A DNA stretch of 64,000 nt from Algimonas ampicilliniresistens (GTDB lineage Bacteria > Pseudomonadota > Alphaproteobacteria > Caulobacterales > Maricaulaceae), in assembly GCF_030159955.1 (NCBI RefSeq), contig NZ_BSNK01000002.1:248001-312000 (forward strand), read 5' to 3'. Both the position numbers and the translations under genes were made by a program. A model generated the notes under the pieces. It was given only the letters and a program-made list of their open reading frames with translations, was not told where the DNA came from and ran no database searches. This document shows, one piece after another, positions 51,436-60,713 of the stretch (positions are counted from its first letter, which is position 1; every line of letters begins with the position of its first letter).

Positions 51436-53214
51436 TTAGCTTCGCTGAACCGTTCGGCGTCCGAAGACGCGACCGATTTCTTCGAGCGTTGTCTCACCTT
51501 GGCTAGCTTTTAAGAACGCGTCTTCCAGCATAGTCCGATAGCCAAATTTCCGCAGCACTTCGAGTTTCATCGCGTCGCGGATATTCCCCTGCAGACCAGA
51601 TTGAACCAACCTATGGACATCGACCAGTTCGAACACACCGATCCGGCCTTTATAACCGGAGCCATCGCAGACCTCGCAGCCAACGGCATCGAAGACACCG
51701 GTCGCGTCGGGTAGGCTTGGGTCAAGCGGGACATCCTTGACCATTTCTGCAATCAGATGCGCGTCGTCCGCGCTAGCCGGGCGCCGGCAGCTTGAGCAAA
51801 TGCGGCGAAGCAGACGCTGTCCCAACACACCCCGAAGAGCGGCGGACAGTAGAAATGGTTCGACGCCGAGATCAACCAAACGCTCGATGGCGCCACTGGC
51901 TGAGTTAGTGTGCAGCGTGGAGAATACCAAGTGGCCGGTCAGAGCGGCCTGAATCGCGACTTCCGCTGTTTCGCGGTCACGAATTTCGCCGACCATGATA
52001 ATGTCCGGATCCTGTCGTAGCATGGCTCGCAAGCCATTCGAAAAGGTCAGGCCGATTTCGGAGTGAGCTTGGACTTGATTGACCCCGTCCAAATCATACT
52101 CAACCGGATCTTCAATCGTGATAATTTTCGTATCACCGCGATTGAGGTGTTCGAGTGCGCGGTAAAGGGTTGTCGACTTACCAGACCCAGTCGGACCTGT
52201 GACCAGAAACAGCCCGTTTGGGAGTTCAATGATACGCCGGAAGGCATCCAGCAGTGAGCCGCGCAACCCTAGACCCTGCATATCCGGCAATTCCGATTTC
52301 TTTCGTAACAGACGGATGACGACACTTTCTCCCTCGGTCGCAGGCAAGGAAGACACACGCAGATCAACCTCTTCGCCAGAAACGCGGATGGTCTGGCGGC
52401 CATCTTGGGGTAGACGACGCTCCGCAATATCCATTCCGGACAAGATTTTGATGCGCGTGACAACACTGTCAAACATAGAGCGAGAATGGGTGCGTTTATC
52501 GGTCAGCACGCCGTCAACGCGAAGACGGGTTTCAAATCCAGCGGGCCCGGGCTCAACATGAACATCTGAAGCATTGCGGTCTAAGGCTTGTGAAAACAGG
52601 CCATTAACGAATTCGATAACGGGCGCTTCTTCCGCTAACTCTCGTAAGCGCGCGAGATCGGCGTGAGATTGAGAAGGATCCGGTGCCTCATCTCCAATTG
52701 AGATTTCGGTCAGGACAGAATCGACCATCGGACCCGTTGCGACCCATAGACGAAGTCCCGCCACCTGACGACGAGCGAGTTCTTCTAATAAGGTCGGATT
52801 TGTTGGATCCCGCAGCGCTGCATTGAGCGTCGGGCCCGTTTCCGTCTCAGCGGATTCCTTAAGTTCAGGATCAAACCAGATGAGCGCATCGACAGAGATT
52901 AGCCAACTCATCGGAAGTTGCAAGATCTGAGCAGCTTGTCGGACTTGTTCGGCATTGGGGGCGTCGGTCGACCCTATATCGAGAATGGACGCCCCTAGAA
53001 ATGTGGCGGCTGACCTGACGAGGTCAATCTCTCGCGCCAAGCCAAGCTTTGTCGCGGCCTGAATCAAGCCGCCGCCAAACTCCTGTTTAAAGGATTCAGC
53101 TTCTGCAAGTGCCGCTGAAGCCAGCACATTGTCGGCGGTGAATTGTTGTCCCAGCGTATTGTAAGGCGCTGCCTTAAGCGGGCTAGCCTGACCTGTCACT
53201 GCGGCACGTGTCAT
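51436..53214 (-). CDS. gspE: Type II secretion ATPase GspE
   Basis: This 592-residue cytoplasmic ATPase powers pseudopilus assembly. An N-terminal GspL-binding region is followed by RLPQDGRQTIRVSG, Walker A GPTGSGKST (340-348), Asp box and Walker B (DPDIIMVGEIRDRETAE), His box (TGHLVFSTLHTNSA), and a four-cysteine zinc motif (C473/C476, C513/C516). It is first of the eleven-gene secretion operon. A 210-base spacer upstream holds the promoter and the terminator of the divergently placed next unit. Confidence 0.95.
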   Translation of the reverse strand: MTRAAVTGQASPLKAAPYNTLGQQFTADNVLASAALAEAESFKQEFGGGLIQAATKLGLAREIDLVRSAATFLGASILDIGSTDAPNAEQVRQAAQILQLPMSWLISVDALIWFDPELKESAETETGPTLNAALRDPTNPTLLEELARRQVAGLRLWVATGPMVDSVLTEISIGDEAPDPSQSHADLARLRELAEEAPVIEFVNGLFSQALDRNASDVHVEPGPAGFETRLRVDGVLTDKRTHSRSMFDSVVTRIKILSGMDIAERRLPQDGRQTIRVSGEEVDLRVSSLPATEGESVVIRLLRKKSELPDMQGLGLRGSLLDAFRRIIELPNGLFLVTGPTGSGKSTTLYRALEHLNRGDTKIITIEDPVEYDLDGVNQVQAHSEIGLTFSNGLRAMLRQDPDIIMVGEIRDRETAEVAIQAALTGHLVFSTLHTNSASGAIERLVDLGVEPFLLSAALRGVLGQRLLRRICSSCRRPASADDAHLIAEMVKDVPLDPSLPDATGVFDAVGCEVCDGSGYKGRIGVFELVDVHRLVQSGLQGNIRDAMKLEVLRKFGYRTMLEDAFLKASQGETTLEEIGRVFGRRTVQRS

Positions 53215-53367
53215 AATGAGGTGGCCCGGAATTAAACAAAGCCAAGAGGAATGCCCGGCTCAGCAGATACGCTCTGCCTGTAATACTGACCTACTTAGTC
53301 TGGCTGATGGAACCCGACAAGCTCGCGATTCTGTCCGAGCTTGGATGGATGAATTATATTTTTACAT

Positions 53368-53398
53368 AAAAAAAGGGCCGCTCCGAGGAGCGACCCTT
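53368..53398 (-). terminator. Intrinsic terminator of the abundant secreted protein gene
   Basis: On the minus strand, AGGGTCGCTCC pairs with GGAGCGGCCCT (one U-G), followed by seven T. It lies about 27 bases after the stop at 53425 and separates this gene from the gsp operon. Confidence 0.85.
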
Positions 53399-53424
53399 CC
53401 ATAGACTAGGCTATGAGAGACGGA

Positions 53425-54972
53425 TCAGTCGTCACCGTCGCCATATTCAGCGTTACCTGTACCGTTACCGAAGCCGGTAACAACAGAGCTAACAGGTGAA
53501 GACTGCAGACGATCACAATCGAGCGACGATGTCGCGCCGATGAAGTTGAATGCAAAGTCCGCACGGCCGTAGTTGCCGAAGACAGACGTCAGTTCCACAT
53601 CCGTGAAGGACATTTCTGCACCGCTAACAGTTACAGTACCGTTGATTGGCAATGTTGCGTTCGGCAGACCAGCTGAAGAGTTGGTCATGGAAGCAAAGAT
53701 GCCATCTGTTTGCGAGTTGGCGAAGTTTGTGACGCGGAAGACATTCCGACGTGTCACTGTGCCGTCGCCGACCCAGTCAAACGTACCACACTGGCTACCA
53801 GCATACTGAAGCTTGTCGAGAAGACCGCCGTTTGCACGTGTGATGTTCTCAGTTGCCAGACCTGCAGCTGCGCCTGTGAAGGAAACAGTACCGGCCGTAG
53901 CAGTTGGCTGAATTTCCTGCAGTGTGTCAGAACCAGTGACGTCGATTTCAATAGCCGCAACATTCGGGCCAATCGCAGCAGGATCGTATGTGAATGATGC
54001 TGAACCAGCTGTTAGAGCGTTCGTTGCACCGCCAGCAGCGCGAAGGCCAACGCCTTGGACACCAGTAGAAGAGTCAACCGCAACAGTCAGAGAGACTACA
54101 CCGATTTCAGCAGGGACACCCGCTAGGAAGCCAGTCGCAACATCTTCAGCTGCCAACAATGTTGGGAAAACTGGACGCGGAGCGCCTGTGTTGGTTGGGT
54201 CAAAAGCGATGCTGATGTTACCGATAGTCGCTTCGTCTGCGTCATCGTTGATGCCGCCATTGTTAGCATTCGAGCTAGCAAGACCGACAGAGCGTGAATC
54301 AACTGCTGTGTTGAAGTTTTGGAACGCCGTAGCAACCAGAAGCGAGTCGAATGGACCCGTTTCGTCTGATGCGACAGTGACTTGGTAAGCATCGACACAT
54401 GTCGCAGCTGGCGTTGCAAGAGTGACAACACCCTGTTCAATCGCCGTGTTGCTTTCAGTCGAGAGCGTAACGCGGAAGTTCAAAGGACCTGCGCATGTTG
54501 CTGTTGAGTCGAAGACGATGCTAAAGTTGTCACCGCCAGTTGTCGCAGATGACAGGAAGCGAACTGATGAGTCGCCAACTTCACCCGTACGGTTTGCACC
54601 GTCGAACTGAACCGTTGTGCCGTTGAAAACCGTCGCAGTACCACCGGTACCATTGATGAGGTCATCAGCGTCAACTTGCGTTGCGAAAGTACCGTTCAGG
54701 ATTTCGAGAACGATGAAATAGTTGTTGGCGCTAGCAATAACGTTGTTTGTTGTAACGTTCAGAGCGAATGTACCTGCATTGGCAACAACGTTTTGTGGAC
54801 GTTCTTGAGCCAGGACAATCGGTGCTTCGATCAGATCACTTGCAACAAGGGCTGCACCGCCTGGACCAGGCGCACTTGGTGAAGTGGCGGCAAGGCTAAT
54901 GCTCAGCGCTGACGCGTTGCTAGCCATGAGAGCGGCCACTGCAGTGCCCGCCAAAAGTCTATGGAATTTCAT
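53425..54972 (-). CDS. Probable abundant secreted/surface protein
   Basis: This 515-residue protein has a signal peptide (cleavage near SNASA-LS, about residue 22). The mature part is rich in Ala, Thr, Val, Asn, Gly and Ser and poor in Lys, with predicted beta-rich sequence throughout and four to five Cys (ATCAGP, ATCVDA, SQCGTF, LDCDR). The C-terminal tail is Gly/Asp-rich and acidic. Codons such as GTT, GCT, GCA, ACA and CGT are used far more than in neighbours. With a GGGAG ribosome site and a private terminator, this suggests very high expression. No family was recognised. An S-layer-like coat protein or type II secretion substrate is inferred from composition and position. Confidence 0.65.
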   Translation of the reverse strand: MKFHRLLAGTAVAALMASNASALSISLAATSPSAPGPGGAALVASDLIEAPIVLAQERPQNVVANAGTFALNVTTNNVIASANNYFIVLEILNGTFATQVDADDLINGTGGTATVFNGTTVQFDGANRTGEVGDSSVRFLSSATTGGDNFSIVFDSTATCAGPLNFRVTLSTESNTAIEQGVVTLATPAATCVDAYQVTVASDETGPFDSLLVATAFQNFNTAVDSRSVGLASSNANNGGINDDADEATIGNISIAFDPTNTGAPRPVFPTLLAAEDVATGFLAGVPAEIGVVSLTVAVDSSTGVQGVGLRAAGGATNALTAGSASFTYDPAAIGPNVAAIEIDVTGSDTLQEIQPTATAGTVSFTGAAAGLATENITRANGGLLDKLQYAGSQCGTFDWVGDGTVTRRNVFRVTNFANSQTDGIFASMTNSSAGLPNATLPINGTVTVSGAEMSFTDVELTSVFGNYGRADFAFNFIGATSSLDCDRLQSSPVSSVVTGFGNGTGNAEYGDGDD

Positions 54973-55287
54973 GATATCTCCCAGTAATTCCTAGTCACTT
55001 GATTAAGAGGGTGCTGTTGGCGTCCCCGTTCGTGATTGCAGACCGCATAGGGACCCGCACTCAGAGAGGCACTAACGAAGCCTATCGCCCCCGTCAAACG
55101 GCTTTTTCATGAACTTTCGTCTCTTCGCAGATTAAACTTAACGTAGATCAATCAGTTCGTTGCTGACTTGGGTTGATAGATTTCATCTTGAGACGATGGA
55201 CGCAGGCCAACAGGTCAAGTTTGTCGAAGCCGGCTATTATAAAGGCTCGATAAATAAAGATCAGCCGACCTCGATGACACCAAAGCC
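54973..55287. other. 315-base upstream region of the abundant secreted protein
   Basis: This contains the strong ribosome site (GGGAG, six bases from the ATG) and an AT-richer promoter-proximal stretch around 55125-55190. A short plus-strand reading frame here lacks a ribosome site and runs into the glycosyltransferase gene in antisense, so it is not listed as a gene. No RNA gene was recognised. Confidence 0.45.
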
Positions 55288-57528
55288 CTATCGATCAATG
55301 CGAATGGCGAAATCCTCGCCGCCTAGTGTCAAATTCGGTGAATAATAGGGGTCTTTAGCCAGCTCAGGCCCCCAGCGCCTAACCAGCGTGTCTATTTCAG
55401 AATTAAAACGAGCGACTTTGGCAGGATCGTCTTCGGCCCCACGCGTCGTACTTTCAAAATGATAAAGCTCCGCGAAAGGTGTATAAACGTTCAAATAACC
55501 CGCCTGCCTTACGCGGAGACAGAAATCGACGTCATTGAAGGCCACTTTCAGGTCGACTTCATCCAATCCGCCGACTTTATTATATACGTCACGTCGAACA
55601 AACAGGCACGCCGCCGTCAAGGCCGACAGGTTTTGCACCACATTTGGTCGGTAGAAATAGCCCCCTTCATTCCGGTCCAGAGATCTGTGACCATGACCAA
55701 CCAGGCCGCCAATTCCGAGAATGACGCCGGCATGTTGAATCGTGTTGTCCGGATAAAGGAGACGTGCGCCAACACAGCCAACTCGGTCCTGAATTGCCCA
55801 ACCCACCATTTCTGAAATCCAACCGCTCGAAATGGCTGCAATGTCATTATTTATAAGCGCTAAAATTTCGCCGTCGGATTGGGAAACCGCCCAGTTGTTG
55901 ATAGCTGAGTAATTAAACGGATGCGGGTATTTGATCACACGGGCAATGCCGTCTTCGTTGAGATTGTCAAAATAGCGAAGGGCGTCTGGGTCAGTCGAGT
56001 TATTGTCGACCAGAAGGATCTCAAAGTTCGGATATTCGTCCTGCTCACAAATTGAGAGAATGCAATTCTTCACCAAATCAGCCCGGTCGCGTGTCGGGAT
56101 GATGAAAGACACTTTCGGCAACCGCTCCGGCAGGGCGGGCTTTACCCGAAGACAAGGGCGGTTTTCCATCGGCAAAACCTCAGCAGCCATGCCGCGTCGT
56201 TCAATATGGTCCTGCACCGCATGGACCGCCTCAATACTATTGCCCGCACCTAATGTGCGGCCCAGCAGATCAAACGGACTCCGGGTTGGGTCGCCTGCCT
56301 TGCGGTTATGATAAAGAACCTTTGGAATGTGCACGATCGCCTCGTCGCGGGCGACATGGTCCCAGATTCGCAAAGTCAGATCATATTCTTCACTGCCAGG
56401 ATGCTTGTCGCTCCAACCGCCAACGCCGCGAACGTGGCGCAGACGATACATCGTCAGATGGCTAAGATAATTCATCGACCGGAATAATTCGGGCGAGAAA
56501 TCTGGTTTGAAATGTGGCTCTGATCGACGGCCGTTTGAATTGATGCGGTCTTCATCAGAATAGAAAATGTCTCCATCCGGACGATCGCGGGCCGTCAGCA
56601 CGAGCGTCGCCAAGGCGTGTGGTGCGAGCTGATCTTCCGGATCGAGACGCGCAATCCATTCCCCCGTGGAGACGGATAGCGCCGCATTGCACCGTGTAGA
56701 ATAAAGACCGCCAGTCTCGCTATGGGTCAGCTTGATACGAGCATCTCGATCCGCCCAGTTTTTCAACTTTTCTTGCGTTCTTTTTGGGCAGGAGATGTCT
56801 GTTGCCAGGCAAAGCTCCCAATTCTGATAGAGCTGATCCGTCACGCTTGAGATCGCCTCATTCAGCAAGGCCGGATCGGGATCGACCACAGGCATGATCA
56901 GGCTGACAATAGGGGGCGCAGCCAAATCCGCCAATTCCGCCTCGATCTCAAGTCGGTCATGGCTTGAGTGGTAGTCAAATGTCTCTCGCCACAATGTATA
57001 GCGATCCCCATCATTGCGGGGCGAAACATTCGGATTGATCGAGAAAAAATGGCGACCCTGCACCAATGACTTGCCGGATCGAACCATACGGTCGAAATTC
57101 TGGACTGGCCCCTGCATGAACAACTTGGCCGCTTTGACCCCGGCGAAAACGCCAAAATGTGCCTTATTGAGCCGCTTAAGCCTTAACTTGGTAATCTCGA
57201 ACGAACCTTGCTCGTCTGTCGGGTCCAATCGGATCCGGCGCGGCGCATGGCGCAACATGGTCGTGACGCTAAAGCGCGACCGACCCGTTTTAAAGAGTTT
57301 CGCCGATTCTAGTTCGTTAAAGCCATTGCCAAAATCGAAGTAGAGGCGCGGATAGAACGGCTTGTCCGACGCAATGCCGACTGAAATCCGATACCAACCC
57401 TGCTGAATGTCCGGAATGTCTTGCAGTTCGAAAAAAGGGTCTGACCCCAACGACCGCCAACCGCCACCCTTGGGGGCTAGCTGCGAGGTTACCTCGGCCT
57501 GCCGCAGATCAAACGTGCACTTTGTCAT
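55288..57528 (-). CDS. Double-domain GT2 glycosyltransferase
   Basis: This 746-residue cytoplasmic protein has an N-terminal beta-rich domain (about 1-120; GWYRISVGIASDKPFYPRLY) that may bind sugar. A first GT2 domain follows (about 203-420; IVSLIMPVVDPDPALLNEAI; YSDEDRINSNGRR), then a second (about 469-710; VSFIIPTRDRADLVKNCIL; LLVDNNSTD; LINNDIAAIS; FNDVDFCLRVRQAGY). It lies next to the abundant secreted protein and 13 kb from the glycan exporter. A role in surface glycan or glycoprotein synthesis is inferred. Confidence 0.88.
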   Translation of the reverse strand: MTKCTFDLRQAEVTSQLAPKGGGWRSLGSDPFFELQDIPDIQQGWYRISVGIASDKPFYPRLYFDFGNGFNELESAKLFKTGRSRFSVTTMLRHAPRRIRLDPTDEQGSFEITKLRLKRLNKAHFGVFAGVKAAKLFMQGPVQNFDRMVRSGKSLVQGRHFFSINPNVSPRNDGDRYTLWRETFDYHSSHDRLEIEAELADLAAPPIVSLIMPVVDPDPALLNEAISSVTDQLYQNWELCLATDISCPKRTQEKLKNWADRDARIKLTHSETGGLYSTRCNAALSVSTGEWIARLDPEDQLAPHALATLVLTARDRPDGDIFYSDEDRINSNGRRSEPHFKPDFSPELFRSMNYLSHLTMYRLRHVRGVGGWSDKHPGSEEYDLTLRIWDHVARDEAIVHIPKVLYHNRKAGDPTRSPFDLLGRTLGAGNSIEAVHAVQDHIERRGMAAEVLPMENRPCLRVKPALPERLPKVSFIIPTRDRADLVKNCILSICEQDEYPNFEILLVDNNSTDPDALRYFDNLNEDGIARVIKYPHPFNYSAINNWAVSQSDGEILALINNDIAAISSGWISEMVGWAIQDRVGCVGARLLYPDNTIQHAGVILGIGGLVGHGHRSLDRNEGGYFYRPNVVQNLSALTAACLFVRRDVYNKVGGLDEVDLKVAFNDVDFCLRVRQAGYLNVYTPFAELYHFESTTRGAEDDPAKVARFNSEIDTLVRRWGPELAKDPYYSPNLTLGGEDFAIRIDR

Positions 57529-57855
57529 ACAATCAGAGCGAGCCGTACCAACATGTTTTACGCGGGCAAGTCACAAATATTGGCCCATCCCGCAATCGGA
57601 CCCACATAGACGCTTGATTAAGGTGAGTCACCTGTCCTCATCTGTCATCTGCTTTACCGCCCATCAGCGGGTTCATTTCCCCTGTTTGGTACAGCCAATC
57701 CGACAAAATCTCCCCCCTTGCCCTTGCAGGTGTGATTCTCTCTCCCATATCGGCGTAGAACGCTCCCGCCGGGCCTAAATCCGGGACGTGCGGGGACTCG
57801 CATCATATTGATTTCGTTGGGCGCTGGGAGCCAGGCCCGAAAGAGGAGCAAACTT
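57529..57855. other. Divergent promoter region of the GT2 gene and dnaK
   Basis: This 327-base spacer contains the heat-shock promoter listed separately, the dnaK leader with its AGAGGAG ribosome site, and the upstream region of the minus-strand glycosyltransferase. No CIRCE inverted repeat was found. Confidence 0.6.
57721..57751 (+). promoter_or_regulatory. Sigma-32 (RpoH) type heat-shock promoter of dnaK
   Basis: CCCTTGCAG at 57721 and CCCATATC at 57744 are separated by 14 bases, close to the alphaproteobacterial RpoH pattern (CCCTTGAA, 13-14 bases, CCCCATTT). Transcription would begin near 57758, about 100 bases before the dnaK ATG. Confidence 0.7.
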
Positions 57856-59775
57856 ATGTCGAAAGTGATCGGTATCGACCTCGGCACAACCAATTCTTGT
57901 GTCGCTGTTATGGATGGCGACAAGCCAAAGGTTATCGAAAATGCAGAAGGTGCACGCACGACCCCGTCCGTTGTCGCCTTTACTGAGGATGGCGATCGGC
58001 TGATCGGCCAGACCGCCCGTCGCCAAGCGGTGACTAATCCGGAAAACACCTATTATGCGGTCAAGCGCCTGATCGGTCGCCCCTTCACCGATCCGGCCGT
58101 CAAAAAGGACGCCAAACTGGTTCCTTATAAGATCGTCAAAGGTAAGAATGGCGACGCTTATGTCCAAGGTCGCGACAAGGCTTACAGCCCCGCGGAAATC
58201 AGCGCCATGACGCTGACCAAGATGAAAGAAACGGCAGAAGCCTTCCTCGGCGAAACCGTCACTCAGGCCGTTATTACGGTCCCGGCCTACTTTAATGACG
58301 CCCAGCGCCAAGCCACCAAAGATGCTGGCAAAATCGCGGGTCTGGAAGTGCTACGCATCATCAACGAGCCCACAGCCGCTGCGCTGGCTTACGGCCTCGA
58401 CAAAGACGAAGGTAAAACCATCGCGGTCTATGACCTCGGCGGCGGCACATTCGATGTCTCAGTTCTGGAAATCGGCGACGGCGTTTTCGAAGTGAAAGCG
58501 ACGAATGGCGACACTTTCTTGGGTGGTGAAGACTTCGACATGCGCATCGTCGAATATCTCGCTGACGAATTCAAGAAAGAGCAAGGCATCGACCTGAAAA
58601 CCGACAAGCTGGCGCTACAACGCCTGCGCGAAGAAGCCGAAAAGGCGAAGAAGGAACTGTCGACCGCGTCTACTTACGAGATCAACCTGCCCTTCATCAC
58701 AGCCGATGCGACAGGGCCAAAGCACCTGAACATGAAGCTGACCCGCGCGAAGCTGGAAAGCTTGGTTGAAGACCTGATCAAACGGACGATTTCACCGATC
58801 AAGAAAGCTTTGGCCGATGCCGGTTTAAAGCCATCTGACGTCGATGATGTTGTGCTGGTCGGCGGCATGACCCGTATGCCAGCCGTGCAAAAAGCTGTGT
58901 CCGATTATTTCGGTAAAGAGCCGCATAAAGGCGTGAACCCTGACGAAGTCGTTGCCATGGGCGCGGCCATTCAGGCTGGGGTATTGCAAGGCGACGTCAA
59001 AGACGTTCTGCTGCTCGACGTGACTCCACTTTCGCTCGGTATCGAAACCGAAGGCGGCGTGTTCACACGTATGATCGACCGCAACACAACGATCCCGACG
59101 AAGAAGAGCCAAGTCTTCTCAACCGCCGCTGACAATCAGTCAGCCGTGACCATTAAAGTCGCGCAGGGCGAACGTGAAATGGCGGGCGACAACAAACTTC
59201 TCGGTCAATTCGATCTGGTCGGCATTCCGCCAGCACCGCGCGGCATGCCGCAAATCGAAGTCACCTTTGACATTGATGCTAACGGCATCGTCAATGTGTC
59301 GGCCAAGGACAGCGCAACCGGAAAAGAACAGCAAATCCGGATCCAAGCTTCTGGCGGTCTGAATGACGACGATATCGATGCGATGATCAAGGACGCCGAA
59401 GCCAACGCTGAGGAAGACAAGAAGCGTCGCGATATGGCCGAAGCCAAGAACCAGGCTGAAGCGATCGTGCACAAGGCCGAGTCTGATCTCGCCGAGCATG
59501 GTGATAAGGTCGACGAAGAAACTAAGACAGCCATCGAAGAAGCGGTTGCCGAAGTGAAAACCTCCGTCGAGTCGGACGATGCTGCAGGCATTACCGATAA
59601 GGTGCAGATCCTGACCGCAGCGCTCATGAAAATGGGTGAGGCGATCTACGCTACCGCCGCCGCCGAGGAAGAAGCCAAGGCCAAGGACGCAACGAAGCCG
59701 GGCGACGATGTCGAAGAAGATGACGACATTGTCGACGCCGAGTTTGAAGACGTCGACGACGAAAACGCGGCCTAA
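57856..59775 (+). CDS. dnaK: Chaperone protein DnaK (Hsp70)
   Basis: This 639-residue Hsp70 chaperone has [16 protein letters not shown] at the N-terminus, [30 protein letters not shown] and [12 protein letters not shown]. The substrate-binding domain (about 390-505) includes [17 protein letters not shown], followed by the helical lid. The acidic tail ends [18 protein letters not shown]. The ATG at 57856 has AGAGGAG about eight bases upstream. A heat-shock promoter precedes it and a hairpin terminator follows. It works with DnaJ encoded two genes downstream. Confidence 0.98.
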   Translation: MSKVIGIDLGTTNSCVAVMDGDKPKVIENAEGARTTPSVVAFTEDGDRLIGQTARRQAVTNPENTYYAVKRLIGRPFTDPAVKKDAKLVPYKIVKGKNGDAYVQGRDKAYSPAEISAMTLTKMKETAEAFLGETVTQAVITVPAYFNDAQRQATKDAGKIAGLEVLRIINEPTAAALAYGLDKDEGKTIAVYDLGGGTFDVSVLEIGDGVFEVKATNGDTFLGGEDFDMRIVEYLADEFKKEQGIDLKTDKLALQRLREEAEKAKKELSTASTYEINLPFITADATGPKHLNMKLTRAKLESLVEDLIKRTISPIKKALADAGLKPSDVDDVVLVGGMTRMPAVQKAVSDYFGKEPHKGVNPDEVVAMGAAIQAGVLQGDVKDVLLLDVTPLSLGIETEGGVFTRMIDRNTTIPTKKSQVFSTAADNQSAVTIKVAQGEREMAGDNKLLGQFDLVGIPPAPRGMPQIEVTFDIDANGIVNVSAKDSATGKEQQIRIQASGGLNDDDIDAMIKDAEANAEEDKKRRDMAEAKNQAEAIVHKAESDLAEHGDKVDEETKTAIEEAVAEVKTSVESDDAAGITDKVQILTAALMKMGEAIYATAAAEEEAKAKDATKPGDDVEEDDDIVDAEFEDVDDENAA

Positions 59776-59788
59776 AGCTAAGCGAATA

Positions 59789-59816
59789 GGCCTCGCCGGA
59801 AACGGCGGGGCCTTTT
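59789..59816 (+). terminator. Hairpin terminator/attenuator after dnaK
   Basis: GGCCTCGCCG pairs with CGGCGGGGCC (one U-G) around a GAAA tetraloop and is followed by four T. The short T-run suggests partial read-through into the methyltransferase and dnaJ. Confidence 0.8.
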
Positions 59817-59858
59817 GCTAGGCGGCGACGTTTTAACTGTCCGCTGCTCGCTCAGACC

Positions 59859-60713
59859 ATGGGGCCATCACCACATATTCAAGCCTTTGGGGCTTATGCG
59901 CTTCCTCCCGCACGCGAACGCGTGCGGGTCAAGGCGGATGGCTGTTCTGACACACGCATTGGCCGCTGGATTATCAGCGCGCGGCGAAAACGGGCCATTA
60001 AAGGCCTGACCGAGCCCTTTGACGTGAACGTTGCGCCGGGTGTGAAAGCCCGCCTCTATCCCTCTGGCAATCGTTGCGAAAAGCGAGCTTTAGCAGGGGT
60101 TCAAGTCTGGGACTTAACCGAGCGTAATGCCCTACGTATGGCCGTGAATTCTGACTCTGGTTCTGATGAAGGTCCGTTCACTTTTTTTGACGTCGGCGCC
60201 AATGCCGGGCTCTATTCCCTGTTCGTCAACGCTTATGCGAAAACAGCCAAACGTCCTGTGCGATTAATCGCCGTGGAACCTAGCGCCGAAATGGCCTCAC
60301 GGCTTGTAGTCAATGCGGACGCATCCGAGGCTGATGTCGAGTTAATCCGGTCGGCAATTTCCGATGCGCCCGGAGAAGCGTGCTTGTCGGATGGCGGGAA
60401 TAATCGCGGCGAAGCGCAACTTTCCGATCAAGGTGAGCAGGTTAAAGTCGAGACTTTAGTGGGTCTTTGTGACCGGCTTAGCGTCACCCACATCGACGCA
60501 ATGAAGCTCGACATTGAAGGTCATGATGAACGCGCGCTACGCGCCTTTTTTGACCAAGCCCCAGAAGCGCTGCATCCGCAATTGCTGATTGTTGAGACAG
60601 CAGCTCTCAGCGGCGATCCAGTGATTGAACTGGCCCAAGCCCATAATTATTTCGTGGCAGATGCCACCTCCCTCAATGCAATTTTGAAGAAGTCTGACCA
60701 TGTCCAAACGTGA
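59859..60713 (+). CDS. FkbM-family SAM-dependent methyltransferase
   Basis: This is a 284-residue cytoplasmic protein. The SAM-binding motif is FFDVGANAGLYSLFVNAYA (109-127), with acidic VEPSAEMASRL (139-149) and the FkbM-type MKLDIEGHDERALRAF (215-230). FkbM proteins usually O-methylate sugars or polyketides. The N-terminal 60 residues are basic. It is placed between dnaK and dnaJ, and its last 14 bases overlap the dnaJ start, so it is co-translated with dnaJ. The substrate is unknown. Confidence 0.82.
   Translation: MGPSPHIQAFGAYALPPARERVRVKADGCSDTRIGRWIISARRKRAIKGLTEPFDVNVAPGVKARLYPSGNRCEKRALAGVQVWDLTERNALRMAVNSDSGSDEGPFTFFDVGANAGLYSLFVNAYAKTAKRPVRLIAVEPSAEMASRLVVNADASEADVELIRSAISDAPGEACLSDGGNNRGEAQLSDQGEQVKVETLVGLCDRLSVTHIDAMKLDIEGHDERALRAFFDQAPEALHPQLLIVETAALSGDPVIELAQAHNYFVADATSLNAILKKSDHVQT

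Noticed and set aside
55160-55345. Plus-strand 61-codon frame upstream of the abundant secreted protein
   Set aside because: No ribosome site, no domain, and its end is antisense to the glycosyltransferase coding sequence.
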